Source: JAOARY01 sp045345765
GTDB taxonomy: Bacteria; Bacillota; Clostridia; Peptostreptococcales; Peptostreptococcaceae
DNA: 64,000 bases
Direction of reading: 5' to 3'
Assembly (NCBI GenBank): GCA_045345765.1
Contig: CP148265.1
Location: forward strand, 1,240,001-1,304,000
Positions within the stretch are counted from its first letter, which is position 1; each line of letters opens with the position of its first letter. This document shows positions 36,997-45,605 of the stretch, piece after piece. The notes beneath the pieces are model-generated. The model saw only the letters and a list, made by a program, of their open reading frames with translations. It searched no databases and was not told the origin of the DNA. The position numbers and the translations under genes were made by a program.

Positions 36997-37485
36997 GAAG
37001 ACAGTTTCAACGTTTGTTTATTTTTAACATCAGTATCCACCCCTTAATACTATCACATTTCTTACTAAAAATAAAGTAGGATTTTTTGTTTTTTGATTTT
37101 TTGCAAAAAATCGCACTCTATTTAAGTATTCATAGTACTTATGTCAATTTGCAAGAAAAAAATCTCGATAATTTTATTTTTCACAAATGCAAAAATATCT
37201 TCTATAGTTCTTATCCTTACTACCTTACATGAATTTTGTATTTTATTCCTTTATAACCATCTTAATTCCATTTCGATTCAATTAGACAATTTGTTTACTT
37301 TTTATGTTATTTATACTTTAACAGTCATTCATAAAAAATTTTACTTTGAATAATTTTATTCATTTTCTTTTATTTTGCTTATTTTTTTATAATATCATTT
37401 ATTAATTTTTAATTCTAAATTAATTTCTATTTCTTTATCTTTTTCTTGATTTTTGATATGGATTTCACTTATACTTTCCCAACAA
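36997..37485 (-). promoter_or_regulatory. Leader of array C and conserved non-coding DNA
   Basis: Practically the same sequence as leader B: GAAGACAGTTTC start, TAGTAT -10 candidate, GATTTTTTGCAAAAAATC palindrome near 37095, then conserved AT-rich DNA up to the rpn3 terminator. No gene accepted. Confidence 0.75.
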
Positions 37486-37488
37486 AAA

Positions 37489-37520
37489 ACTATCAGATTA
37501 AAAAGATTAAATCTGATAGT
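37489..37520 (-). terminator. Terminator of rpn3
   Basis: ACTATCAGATT pairs with AATCTGATAGT. Confidence 0.78.
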
Positions 37521-37538
37521 CTAAAAACTAAAAATTTA

Positions 37539-37778
37539 TTATTTATCTAAATAAACTTGCTTATATTCTTCTAAATTATTCTTTATATCCTTAACTTTAG
37601 ATATTTTTAATTTGCTATATTTTGCAACCAATTCTATCTTCATATTATCTTTAAGCATTTCTATTGCTGTAATTATAGATTTTTTTTCTAATCCTATTTT
37701 TTCACCTTTCATTATTCCTTCGGCAAGTTTAGCTTCTAATCCTTCATTTATAACTCTACCCATATTTGAAATCATCAT
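37539..37778 (-). CDS. Candidate internal gene: RpnS-like C-terminal domain of rpn3
   Basis: AGGAGG 5 nt before ATG 37778, in frame with rpn3; predicted 79 residues, the shortest of the three internal products. The AGGAGGTGGATATGATG block is unchanged although nearby third-codon positions vary. Confidence 0.7.
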   Translation of the reverse strand: MMISNMGRVINEGLEAKLAEGIMKGEKIGLEKKSIITAIEMLKDNMKIELVAKYSKLKISKVKDIKNNLEEYKQVYLDK

Positions 37779-38573
37779 ATCCACCTCCTGCGTTTCAATA
37801 GTTTCATCAATTAATTCTATTAGTTTTTCCTTATTATCTAAGCTTGTGTTTTCAACTATTACATTTTTGATCCATCTTAATAAATTCTTTTTCTTATCTA
37901 TTTGTAGTCTTTTTATTACGCCTTTTATCGTTTCTAATCTCTTTACTATCAATTCTATATTATCTTCTTTATCCAAGTAGAATATTGTACTTACTACATT
38001 GGCTATCTTCTTTAATTCTTCGTCATCCATTCTATGAATGTCAAATAATAAATAATTAAAATCTATTACATAGTCACTATACATTTCATGTGATTTTATT
38101 ACTTCCTTAAAACTTCTTGGTACATGCCAATTGTTTTCACCATTATATAATACTACTGGTATTACTGGTGGTAACCTAAATCCTTTTTGCTTCTTTGTAT
38201 TGTCGTCATGTTCATCTAAATACATTCTATAGATTTCACAGATATATAAAAATAGTCTTATTGGCATTCTATAGTCTACTTTTGATTGAAATTCTAATAA
38301 CATATATAGTATTACTTCTTCTCCATTTACATTTACCTTATATACTATATCGGCTTCTTCATCTTTAAAGTTACTTAGTATAAATTCTTTGTCTACTAGA
38401 ACTAAGTCTTCTTTTTTTATATTTTTTACCCAATCTTCTTTTATAAAACTATTTAAGAAATCTATCATATTGTCTTTGTTCTTAAATGTGTTTTTGTATC
38501 CTTGATCATGCTTTTTGTTTTTTATTGTTTCTTTTGATTCTTCTATTTTTTCTTCCTTAGTTTTATTATCCAA
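37539..38573 (-). CDS. Rpn family recombination-promoting nuclease (copy 3, RpnL)
   Basis: 344 residues, TTG start. Nearly identical to copy 2 in the nuclease part (same Asp75, Glu94, Gln96; the N-terminal SKETIKNKKHDQGYKN variant is shared with copy 2 rather than copy 1). The variable segment is the shortest: EGIMKGEKIGLEKK with a single KGEK unit. Located between arrays D and C. Copies 2 and 3 look like the most recent duplication. Confidence 0.9.
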   Translation of the reverse strand: MDNKTKEEKIEESKETIKNKKHDQGYKNTFKNKDNMIDFLNSFIKEDWVKNIKKEDLVLVDKEFILSNFKDEEADIVYKVNVNGEEVILYMLLEFQSKVDYRMPIRLFLYICEIYRMYLDEHDDNTKKQKGFRLPPVIPVVLYNGENNWHVPRSFKEVIKSHEMYSDYVIDFNYLLFDIHRMDDEELKKIANVVSTIFYLDKEDNIELIVKRLETIKGVIKRLQIDKKKNLLRWIKNVIVENTSLDNKEKLIELIDETIETQEVDMMISNMGRVINEGLEAKLAEGIMKGEKIGLEKKSIITAIEMLKDNMKIELVAKYSKLKISKVKDIKNNLEEYKQVYLDK

Positions 38574-38608
38574 AATAAACTCCTTGATTTGCTTTTATTT
38601 ATATTTAA

Positions 38609-38640
38609 ATTATATCATCATAAATTAATTTCAAAAAGTT
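38609..38640 (-). promoter_or_regulatory. rpn3 promoter
   Basis: TATAAT at 38614-38609 in the same TGATATAAT context with TTTTTGAAA upstream. Confidence 0.65.
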
Positions 38641-38675
38641 TTTGTAAATTGATATAAATATTTATTTTTGGACAT

Positions 38676-38708
38676 AAAAAAACACCTACATAAAAATGTA
38701 AGTTTTTT
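38676..38708 (-). terminator. Terminator of CRISPR array D
   Basis: Same stem and T-run as after arrays B and C. Confidence 0.85.
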
Positions 38709-38721
38709 AGTTATAAATCTA

Positions 38722-38951
38722 ATTTCAAAACATAAAATGTAAAAGTTCAATTTATTCAATAAAAGTTATTGAAAGAAGTAACCAATAATTTCAAAACATA
38801 AAATGTAAAAGTTCAATTTTAAAGTTATGTTACAGGATATAAGATATAACAAAAATTTCAAAACATAAAATGTAAAAGTTCAATAGAAAAAGAAATTAAA
38901 GAATTAGAAATAAAGAAAGAAATTTCAAAACATAAAATGTAAAAGTTCAAT
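38722..38951 (-). CRISPR. CRISPR array D, 4 repeats
   Basis: Repeats at 38922, 38855, 38788 and 38722, identical TTT form; spacers of 37, 37 and 36 nt. The last spacer before the leader is purine-rich (AAAGAAATTAAAG type). Confidence 0.97.
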
Positions 38952-39242
38952 GAAGACAGTTTCAACGTTTGTTTATTTTTAACATCAGTATCTACCCCTT
39001 AATACTATCACATTTCTTACTAAAAATAAAGTAGGATTTTTTGTTTACTTTTTATGTTATTTATAGTTTAACAGTTATTCATAAAAAATTTTACTTTGAA
39101 TAATTTTATTCATTTTCATTGATTTTAATTGTTTTTTTATAATATTATTTATTAATTTTTAATTCTAAGTTAATTTGTATTTATTTATGTTTTTCTTTAT
39201 TTTGATTTGGATTTTACTTGTGTTTTTTCCCAACAAAAAAAA
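38952..39242 (-). promoter_or_regulatory. Truncated leader of array D
   Basis: Keeps the first about 90 nt (GAAGACAGTTTC, TAGTAT -10 candidate) but jumps at TTTTTTGTTT to DNA that in B and C lies about 115 bp further on. The palindrome is lost. The junction is at a short TTTGTTTA-like homology, suggesting deletion. Confidence 0.75.
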
Positions 39243-39274
39243 ACTATCAGATTTAATATTTTTTATCTGATAGT
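39243..39274 (-). terminator. Terminator of the rpn4 remnant
   Basis: ACTATCAGAT pairs with ATCTGATAGT, as after the other rpn genes. Confidence 0.7.
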
Positions 39275-39299
39275 CTATAATCTAAAAATTTATTATCTA

Positions 39300-39392
39300 T
39301 TATTTATTTAAATTAATATTTTTTTCTTTATCTAAATAAACTTGCTTATATTCATCTAAATTATTCTTTATATCTTTAACTTTAATATATTT
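39300..39392 (-). pseudogene. C-terminal remnant of a fourth rpn gene
   Basis: About 30 codons on the minus strand read IKVKDIKNNLDEYKQVYLDK then EKNINLNK and stop, matching the C-terminus of rpn1. The reading meets the end of the rhomboid-like gene at 39391, whose stop overlaps the junction. The rest of rpn4 is missing, so a deletion or the duplication breakpoint lies here. Confidence 0.85.
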
Positions 39393-40194
39393 AATTTTTT
39401 TCCTTAACATGTTCATGGTCTTTAAGATGAGTCATACAGTATTCATAATGTCCATCACATGAAGAACAATATCTAAATTCCATATTTGGATCATCCTTTT
39501 CTGTTATTCCACAAACATGACATTTATGATAAGTAAACTCTTTTGGTCTTATAACTTTGAAATCTCTTCTATTTTGTTTAACATCATACCTTTTGGCTTC
39601 CAATACAAAATGTTCTTTAATCTCCTCATAAAAGAACAAAACAAAATTTAGTAAAGATACTAATATTACAAGTTTTTCTGGCATTGGTTTTATTGCTAAA
39701 TTAAAAAATATAAATAACCAATCTAGTATAACTAAATATTTAACCTTTATTGGTAAAATAAAATACACTCTAAATTCAAAATCAGGATATAATATTGCAA
39801 ACGCCAAAATCATAGAAAGATATATGTACATAGGATTTGCATATCCACCTGTAAAAAATGAAACTATAGTTGTTGCAATAACAGCTGTAAAGAAAAATAA
39901 ATTAAATTTAAATGTACCCCAATTATGTTCTAATGCAGTCCCTACAAAATAATAACACATTATTGTAATAAGCAGAAACAAAATACTCATATTCGGTGGG
40001 ATAAATATATAAGTTATAAGTCTCCAAATCTGACCTTCCATTATCAATCTTGGACTTAAAGCCAATGCTCGATACACATTAAAACCTAAAAAATCAAATA
40101 CTGCAACCAAAACATTTAAGAATGTTATATATTTCATAAGTTCTGGTATCGCAAGATGTCCAAATTTATTTTCTAATTTGTTTATCATTCTCAA
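39391..40194 (-). CDS. Rhomboid-like membrane protein with C-terminal zinc-ribbon
   Basis: 267 residues; TTG start 7 nt after AGGAGG (an ATG two codons later is the alternative). Six or so membrane helices follow the rhomboid plan: SPRLIMEGQIWRLITYIFIP resembles the L1-loop region and YFVGTALEHNWGTFKFNLFF the ExxxGxxxF stretch. The usual GxSG serine is not evident; the equivalent segment reads TGGYANPMYIYLSMILAFA, so proteolytic activity is doubtful. The C-terminus has Cys/His clusters (CHVCG, YCSSCDGHYEYCMTH), probably binding zinc. Its 3' end abuts the rpn4 remnant, marking the edge of the CRISPR-Rpn block. Confidence 0.8.
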   Translation of the reverse strand: MRMINKLENKFGHLAIPELMKYITFLNVLVAVFDFLGFNVYRALALSPRLIMEGQIWRLITYIFIPPNMSILFLLITIMCYYFVGTALEHNWGTFKFNLFFFTAVIATTIVSFFTGGYANPMYIYLSMILAFAILYPDFEFRVYFILPIKVKYLVILDWLFIFFNLAIKPMPEKLVILVSLLNFVLFFYEEIKEHFVLEAKRYDVKQNRRDFKVIRPKEFTYHKCHVCGITEKDDPNMEFRYCSSCDGHYEYCMTHLKDHEHVKEKN

Positions 40195-40401
40195 TTTATT
40201 TCCTCCTTTTTATAAAAAATTCAATCTTAAAATATCAAAATACTTTATCATTTATATTCATTTTCAAAAAATATTTTTTAATTTTATTATAAATATAAAT
40301 TTAATAGTTTGTATTGCCTTTAACTTATATAATATCACATATATAGCCATTTCTTAATACCTAAATTCCGAGTAAAAAAAACAAAAAGGTAAATATTTTT
40401 A

Positions 40402-40430
40402 TTGACTTTTAAATCAATTCTCTTTAAAAT
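40402..40430 (+). promoter_or_regulatory. carAB promoter
   Basis: TTGACT (40402-40407), 17-nt spacer, TAAAAT (40425-40430). Transcription would start near 40437, just before the PyrR-type hairpin. Confidence 0.7.
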
Positions 40431-40462
40431 CAATAAGAAAAACAAGAAAATCTACTTTTAAA

Positions 40463-40480
40463 TTAATCCAGAGAGATTAA
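40463..40480 (+). promoter_or_regulatory. PyrR-binding hairpin overlapping the carA ribosome-site region
   Basis: TTAATC and GATTAA enclose CAGAGA; the ATCCAGAGAG core is the known PyrR recognition loop of Firmicutes pyr leaders. GAAGGGAG follows directly, with ATG at 40495. No terminator hairpin lies between, which points to translational rather than attenuation control by PyrR-UMP. Confidence 0.8.
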
Positions 40481-40494
40481 GAAGGGAGAACAAA

Positions 40495-41562
40495 ATGAAT
40501 AAGATTAAAGGAAAACTTATCCTTTCAAATGAAATGGAATTTGAAGGGTATTTATTTGGCTACACAGATGATTGTGTAGGAGAAGCAGTATTTAACACAG
40601 GTATGAGTGGATACCAAGAAATATTAACAGACCCATCGTATTACGGTCAAATTGTTACTTTGACCTTCCCCTTAATTGGTAATTACGGCATCAACTTTAC
40701 TGATTTGGAATCAAAATCAGTAAAAGTTAGAGGTTTTGTAGTGAACGAATGTTGTAATGAACCATCTAATTTTAGAAACGAAATGACTTTAGAAGGTTAT
40801 TTAAAGGAACATAAAATAACTGGAATCAAAGGTATAGATACAAGAAAACTTACTAAAGTGATTAGAAGTTCTAACAATCTAAAAGCAGTTATAACAAAAG
40901 CATCTAATAATTATTCCAATGTCAAAAATTTATTTGATGAATTTTCAAACAAAGATAGTGTTTATAAAGTCAGCACAAAAGAAATTCAAGTTCTAAATGA
41001 TAAGAAGGATTATAAATATCATATAGCTTGTATGGATTTTGGCATGAAGGAAAATATAAAGAGAAATTTCTTAAATAGAGATTGTAAACTTACTATATTC
41101 CCTGCAAACACAAAAGCAGATGAAATTTTAAAGGTGAACCCTGATTTGATATTCTTATCAAATGGACCAGGTGACCCAAATGAACTTAAAGATATAATAG
41201 AGCAAATAAAGATATTATCCACAAAAAAACCTATCTGTGGCATATGTTTAGGTCATCAACTTTTGGCTCATGCATTTGATGGTGATACAGCGAAATTAGA
41301 ATTTGGACACAGAGGTTCTAATCACCCTGTTAAAGATTTGGAAGAAGATAAAATCTATATAACTAGCCAAAATCATGGATATTATGTTTCTAAAGTTCCT
41401 GAAAGTATGAAAATAACACATATTAGTCTAAATGATAATTCTGTTGAAGGATTTAGACACAAAACTTTACCTATTTTTAGTGTTCAATATCATCCAGAAG
41501 CATCACCTGGGCCACATGAAAACACAGTATTATTCGATAAATTTTTAGATTTAATAAAATAA
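40495..41562 (+). CDS. carA: Carbamoyl-phosphate synthase small (glutaminase) subunit
   Basis: 355 residues. The N-terminal CPSase small-chain domain has GEAVFNTGMSGYQEILTDPS and GNYGIN; the class I glutamine amidotransferase domain has ILSNGPGDPNE, the catalytic Cys in ICGICLGHQLLA and the His/Glu pair in SVQYHPEASPGP. It hydrolyses glutamine and channels ammonia to CarB to make carbamoyl phosphate for pyrimidines and arginine. The PyrR-type hairpin upstream ties it to pyrimidine control. It is 45 bp from carB on the same transcript. Confidence 0.97.
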   Translation: MNKIKGKLILSNEMEFEGYLFGYTDDCVGEAVFNTGMSGYQEILTDPSYYGQIVTLTFPLIGNYGINFTDLESKSVKVRGFVVNECCNEPSNFRNEMTLEGYLKEHKITGIKGIDTRKLTKVIRSSNNLKAVITKASNNYSNVKNLFDEFSNKDSVYKVSTKEIQVLNDKKDYKYHIACMDFGMKENIKRNFLNRDCKLTIFPANTKADEILKVNPDLIFLSNGPGDPNELKDIIEQIKILSTKKPICGICLGHQLLAHAFDGDTAKLEFGHRGSNHPVKDLEEDKIYITSQNHGYYVSKVPESMKITHISLNDNSVEGFRHKTLPIFSVQYHPEASPGPHENTVLFDKFLDLIK

Positions 41563-41607
41563 TAACATTAAAAAAGCCTGTGAGCTTTTATGTTAGGAGG
41601 AATATCA

Positions 41608-44600
41608 ATGGCGTTAAATAAAGATATCAAAAAAGTTTTAGTATTAGGTTCTGGACCAATAGTAATAGGTCAATCAGCAGAATTTGACTACTCGGGAGCA
41701 CAAGCTTGTTTGGCAATCAAAGAAGAGGGAATTAAGACTGTTTTGGTTAATTCTAATCCCGCAACAATAATGACAGACAAAGAAATCGCAGACAAGGTAT
41801 ACATAGAACCACTTACTTTGGATTATCTTGAAAAAATAATAATCAAAGAAAGACCAGACAGCATACTTTGTAGTGTTGGTGGACAAACTGCTCTTAATTT
41901 AGCAATAGAATTAGATGAAGCAAATATATTAGAAAAATATAATATAAAAGTGCTTGGAACATCTATTTTATCTATCAAAAAGGGTGAAGATAGACAGCTT
42001 TTTAAAGAGCTTATGCAAGAGATAAATGAACCACTTGTTGAATCAAAAACTGTATCTACTCTTGAAGAAGGTCTTGATTTTGCTACAAAAATTGGCTACC
42101 CACTTATAGTTAGACCAGCTTACACATTAGGTGGTAGTGGTGGTGGAATTTGTGACACCAAAGAAGAACTTATAGAGATTTTGGAAACTGGTCTTCGATT
42201 AAGCCCTGTAAATCAAGTGTTATTAGAGAGAAGTATCAAGGGTTATAAAGAAGTTGAATATGAAGTGCTTAGAGATTCTAAAGGTAATTTTATAACTGTT
42301 TGTAATATGGAAAATATAGATCCTGTTGGGGTGCATACTGGAGATTCAATAGTTGTAGCGCCATCACTTACTCTTTCAGATAAAGAATATCAACTTCTTC
42401 GAACATCTTCTAAAAACATCTTAGAAGCAGTTGGAGTTGAAGGTGGATGTAATGTTCAATTTGCATTAGACCCACATAGTTTTGAATATCGTGTAATAGA
42501 AATCAATCCAAGAGTATCACGTTCTTCTGCTCTAGCTTCAAAAGCAACAGGTTATCCAATAGCTAAAGTTGCTACAAAAATTGCACTTGGATATACCCTA
42601 GATGAAATCAAAAACAGCGTAACAAAAAAAACTACTGCTGCGTTTGAACCAAGTCTTGATTATGTTGTTGTAAAAATACCAAAATGGCCTTTTGATAAAT
42701 TCTTAGATGCTAATAAATATCTAGGAACTAAGATGATGGCAACAGGCGAAGTAATGGCTATTGCTAAGAATTTTGAAGCTGCATTATTAAAAGCATTAAG
42801 ATCTTTGGAGATAAATAGATTCACACTAACTGGTGAATTTGGTGAAGAAAAAGATATGACAATAGAACAGTTAAAAGAAAGAATCCAAGTTCCTGATGAC
42901 AATAGATTATTTTATCTATCTGAAATAATAAGAAGAATGTATCTTAGCGAAACTATAAATAAAATAACTGGAATAGATAAATTCTTCATAGAAAAAATAA
43001 GATGGATTGTACAAAATGAAGAAAACTTAAAACATCTAAACCTTAGCGACCTTACTAAAGATTATCTATTAGAATTAAAGGAAAAAGGATTTAGTGATAG
43101 TGGAATTGCAAAACTTATGAATATAAGTCCTAAAAAAATATATGAGCTTAGAAGATTATACGATATTTTCCCAAGTTATAAAGTTGTAGATACTTGCGCT
43201 GGAGAATTTGAAGCAGTTTCACCTTATTATTACTCATCTTATAATGATTTTGATGAGGTTGAAGTATCAAACAAAGATAAAGTGATAGTAATAGGTTCAG
43301 GCCCTATAAGAATCGGACAAGGTATAGAGTTTGATTATTGCTGTGTTCACGCTGTAAAATCACTTACTAAAAATAATATAGAAACAATAATAATAAATAA
43401 TAACCCTGAAACAGTATCTACGGATTTTGATATATCGGATAAGCTGTATTTTGAACCACTTACAAAGGAAGATGTGTTAAATATAATAAATAAAGAAAAA
43501 CCAATGGGAGTTATTGTAGCATTTGGAGGACAAACAGCCATCAAACTTGCTAGTTTCTTAGATGAAAACAATATAAATATCTTAGGAACATCTTACTCAA
43601 GCATTAATAAGGCTGAAGATAGAGATGAATTTGAAAAAGTCTTAGAAAAATTAGATATCAAAAGACCAAAAGGAATAAATATATATAATGTACAAAAAGG
43701 ATTAGAACTTGCACAGACACTAAAATACCCACTACTTGTAAGACCTTCTTATGTAATCGGTGGACAAGGAATGGAGATAGTTAATACTAAGGAAGAATTA
43801 GAAAAATATCTTACAGATTCTTTTAAAAGAGATCCTAAAAACTCCGTATTAATAGATAAATACCTTCTTGGAACTGAAATAGAAGTGGATGCGATATGTG
43901 ATAAGGATAATAAATTATTAATACCAGGAATAATGGAACATCTTGAAAGAGCAGGGGTTCACTCTGGAGATTCAATAACTATATATCCATCAATTAGTCT
44001 AACTAAGGAAGATAAATCAAAGATATTTGATATAACCAAAAAAATTGCAAATGAATTAAAAGTTGTTGGAATGATAAATATTCAATTTATCAAACATGAC
44101 GATGAAATATACGTAATAGAAGTAAATCCAAGAGCATCAAGAACAGTACCTTATATATCTAAGGTTAGCAAGGTAGGGATTATAGATATAGCTACAAATA
44201 TGATGCTTGGAAAAACCTTAAAGGAACTTGGCTACAAAGAAGGAATCTATGAAGAACCAAATTATTACGCTACTAAGATTCCTGTTTTTTCAACAGAAAA
44301 GCTAAAGGATGTTGAAGTAAGCTTAGGGCCTCAAATGCGTTCAACAGGAGAAGTGCTAGGAGTTTCTAATACTTATTTATCTTCACTTATGAAAGGTTTT
44401 ATCGGTGCAAACACAGAACTTATAAAAGATAATAAAAAGATTCTTGCCACTATAAATGATGATTCTAAGGAAGAATTTTTGGATATAGCAAAGAATCTAA
44501 AAGGAAAAATATCTTTTGTAGCTACAAATAAGACAGCAAAACTTCTTAAATCACAAGGTTTTGATTGTGAGGAAGTAAGTAAGATAAGCATTGATGATGA

Positions 44601-44817
44601 AAGTATATTAGATATAATTAGAAAAAAAGAAGTTAGTCATGTTATCAATATAAAGACCAAAGGTAATGATTCAAATAGAGATGGATTTAAAATAAGAAGA
44701 TGTGCAATTGAATCAGGGGTTTCAATCTTAACATCATTAGATACATTCAAGTCACTAATAGATATTTATAATAGTGATGAAAGTATAGAAAATTCAACAG
44801 TATATAATTTAGCCTAA
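41608..44817 (+). CDS. carB: Carbamoyl-phosphate synthase large subunit
   Basis: 1069 residues from ATG 41608 (TAGGAGG 7 nt upstream; an earlier ATG at 41590 precedes that site). Two homologous synthase halves: LVLGSGPIVIGQSAEFDYSG with ATP-grasp RPAYTLGGSGGG, and VIGSGPIRIGQGIEFDYC with RPSYVIGGQGME. The oligomerisation domain lies between and the C-terminal MGS-like allosteric domain begins after about residue 930. Product is carbamoyl phosphate from bicarbonate, ammonia and two ATP. Cotranscribed with carA; a terminator follows. Confidence 0.97.
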   Translation: MALNKDIKKVLVLGSGPIVIGQSAEFDYSGAQACLAIKEEGIKTVLVNSNPATIMTDKEIADKVYIEPLTLDYLEKIIIKERPDSILCSVGGQTALNLAIELDEANILEKYNIKVLGTSILSIKKGEDRQLFKELMQEINEPLVESKTVSTLEEGLDFATKIGYPLIVRPAYTLGGSGGGICDTKEELIEILETGLRLSPVNQVLLERSIKGYKEVEYEVLRDSKGNFITVCNMENIDPVGVHTGDSIVVAPSLTLSDKEYQLLRTSSKNILEAVGVEGGCNVQFALDPHSFEYRVIEINPRVSRSSALASKATGYPIAKVATKIALGYTLDEIKNSVTKKTTAAFEPSLDYVVVKIPKWPFDKFLDANKYLGTKMMATGEVMAIAKNFEAALLKALRSLEINRFTLTGEFGEEKDMTIEQLKERIQVPDDNRLFYLSEIIRRMYLSETINKITGIDKFFIEKIRWIVQNEENLKHLNLSDLTKDYLLELKEKGFSDSGIAKLMNISPKKIYELRRLYDIFPSYKVVDTCAGEFEAVSPYYYSSYNDFDEVEVSNKDKVIVIGSGPIRIGQGIEFDYCCVHAVKSLTKNNIETIIINNNPETVSTDFDISDKLYFEPLTKEDVLNIINKEKPMGVIVAFGGQTAIKLASFLDENNINILGTSYSSINKAEDRDEFEKVLEKLDIKRPKGINIYNVQKGLELAQTLKYPLLVRPSYVIGGQGMEIVNTKEELEKYLTDSFKRDPKNSVLIDKYLLGTEIEVDAICDKDNKLLIPGIMEHLERAGVHSGDSITIYPSISLTKEDKSKIFDITKKIANELKVVGMINIQFIKHDDEIYVIEVNPRASRTVPYISKVSKVGIIDIATNMMLGKTLKELGYKEGIYEEPNYYATKIPVFSTEKLKDVEVSLGPQMRSTGEVLGVSNTYLSSLMKGFIGANTELIKDNKKILATINDDSKEEFLDIAKNLKGKISFVATNKTAKLLKSQGFDCEEVSKISIDDESILDIIRKKEVSHVINIKTKGNDSNRDGFKIRRCAIESGVSILTSLDTFKSLIDIYNSDESIENSTVYNLA

Positions 44818-44913
44818 GAACAAAATTGTAACTAAAACGCACAAAATAGTAGTTCATCTATTAAAAATTAAAAAATTTTTTCAAAATAATACAAGTATAA
44901 TATAAAAAAAATG

Positions 44914-44970
44914 AACCATAATATAGTGTTTTAGATTTAAACTAAACACATATGTTATGGTTTTTTATTT
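44914..44970 (+). terminator. carAB terminator
   Basis: AACCATAA arms pair with TTATGGTT and an inner TTTTAG/CTAAA stem, followed by a T-run. The 44818-45107 gap otherwise holds only a TATAAT at 45068-45073 for the next gene. Confidence 0.82.
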
Positions 44971-45107
44971 TGCTATAATCATCTTTTTAGATTTATAAAA
45001 ATTTTTCATCAAAATTGTTTGTTTTTTTTGTAAACATTTCTATATTTTAATAATTTGTATGTCATTGTATAATATCAGAAGTAAATAAAGCACCAAAGGA
45101 GAAAGTC

Positions 45108-45605
45108 ATGACAAAAAACATATTAATTTTAAACGCTATATTTTATCTAATTATAAGTTTTCTTATTTGGAAAAATAAAATTCTTATACTCTCTAAACAT
45201 CTATTGATAAGAATTATAAACATTTACACTATAAGTACATTTATAATTTTTATGCCATTATCTATTCCACACCTAGATAAAACTATTGCTCTAGCTAGTA
45301 TACTTATTTTAGTTTTTTCTATTTTTAGTATTAGAGAAATTTTCAATCTTAGTTTTTTAAAAAAACATAAAGATTCTTTTGCAGAAGAAGACTATTATTT
45401 AATCTTAAATACAAATAAAAATGAAATAGATAAAATTCTAAAATCAAAAAACGAAAAAGCAAATGTAAAACCTCTATTTTTAAATAAAGTTCTTTTTCAA
45501 TTTAATAATAGTTATGATTTAGATGTTAAAGAAATGTACTTAGCCTACAATCAAATTACTATTAAATCAAATTTAGCTTATATCTTTTTATTTCTTATTT
45601 TTTAA
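45108..45605 (+). CDS. Membrane protein of unknown function
   Basis: 165 residues, ATG with AAAGGAGAAA upstream. Three N-terminal helices (NAIFYLIISFLIW, INIYTISTFIIFMPLSI, IALASILILVFSIFSI) and a charged middle region (KKHKDSFAEEDYYLILNTNKNEIDKILKSK) resembling a DUF5673-like arrangement, then a final hydrophobic stretch (LAYIFLFLIF). No family is certain. Its own -10 and a strong terminator at 45605 make it monocistronic. Confidence 0.68.
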   Translation: MTKNILILNAIFYLIISFLIWKNKILILSKHLLIRIINIYTISTFIIFMPLSIPHLDKTIALASILILVFSIFSIREIFNLSFLKKHKDSFAEEDYYLILNTNKNEIDKILKSKNEKANVKPLFLNKVLFQFNNSYDLDVKEMYLAYNQITIKSNLAYIFLFLIF

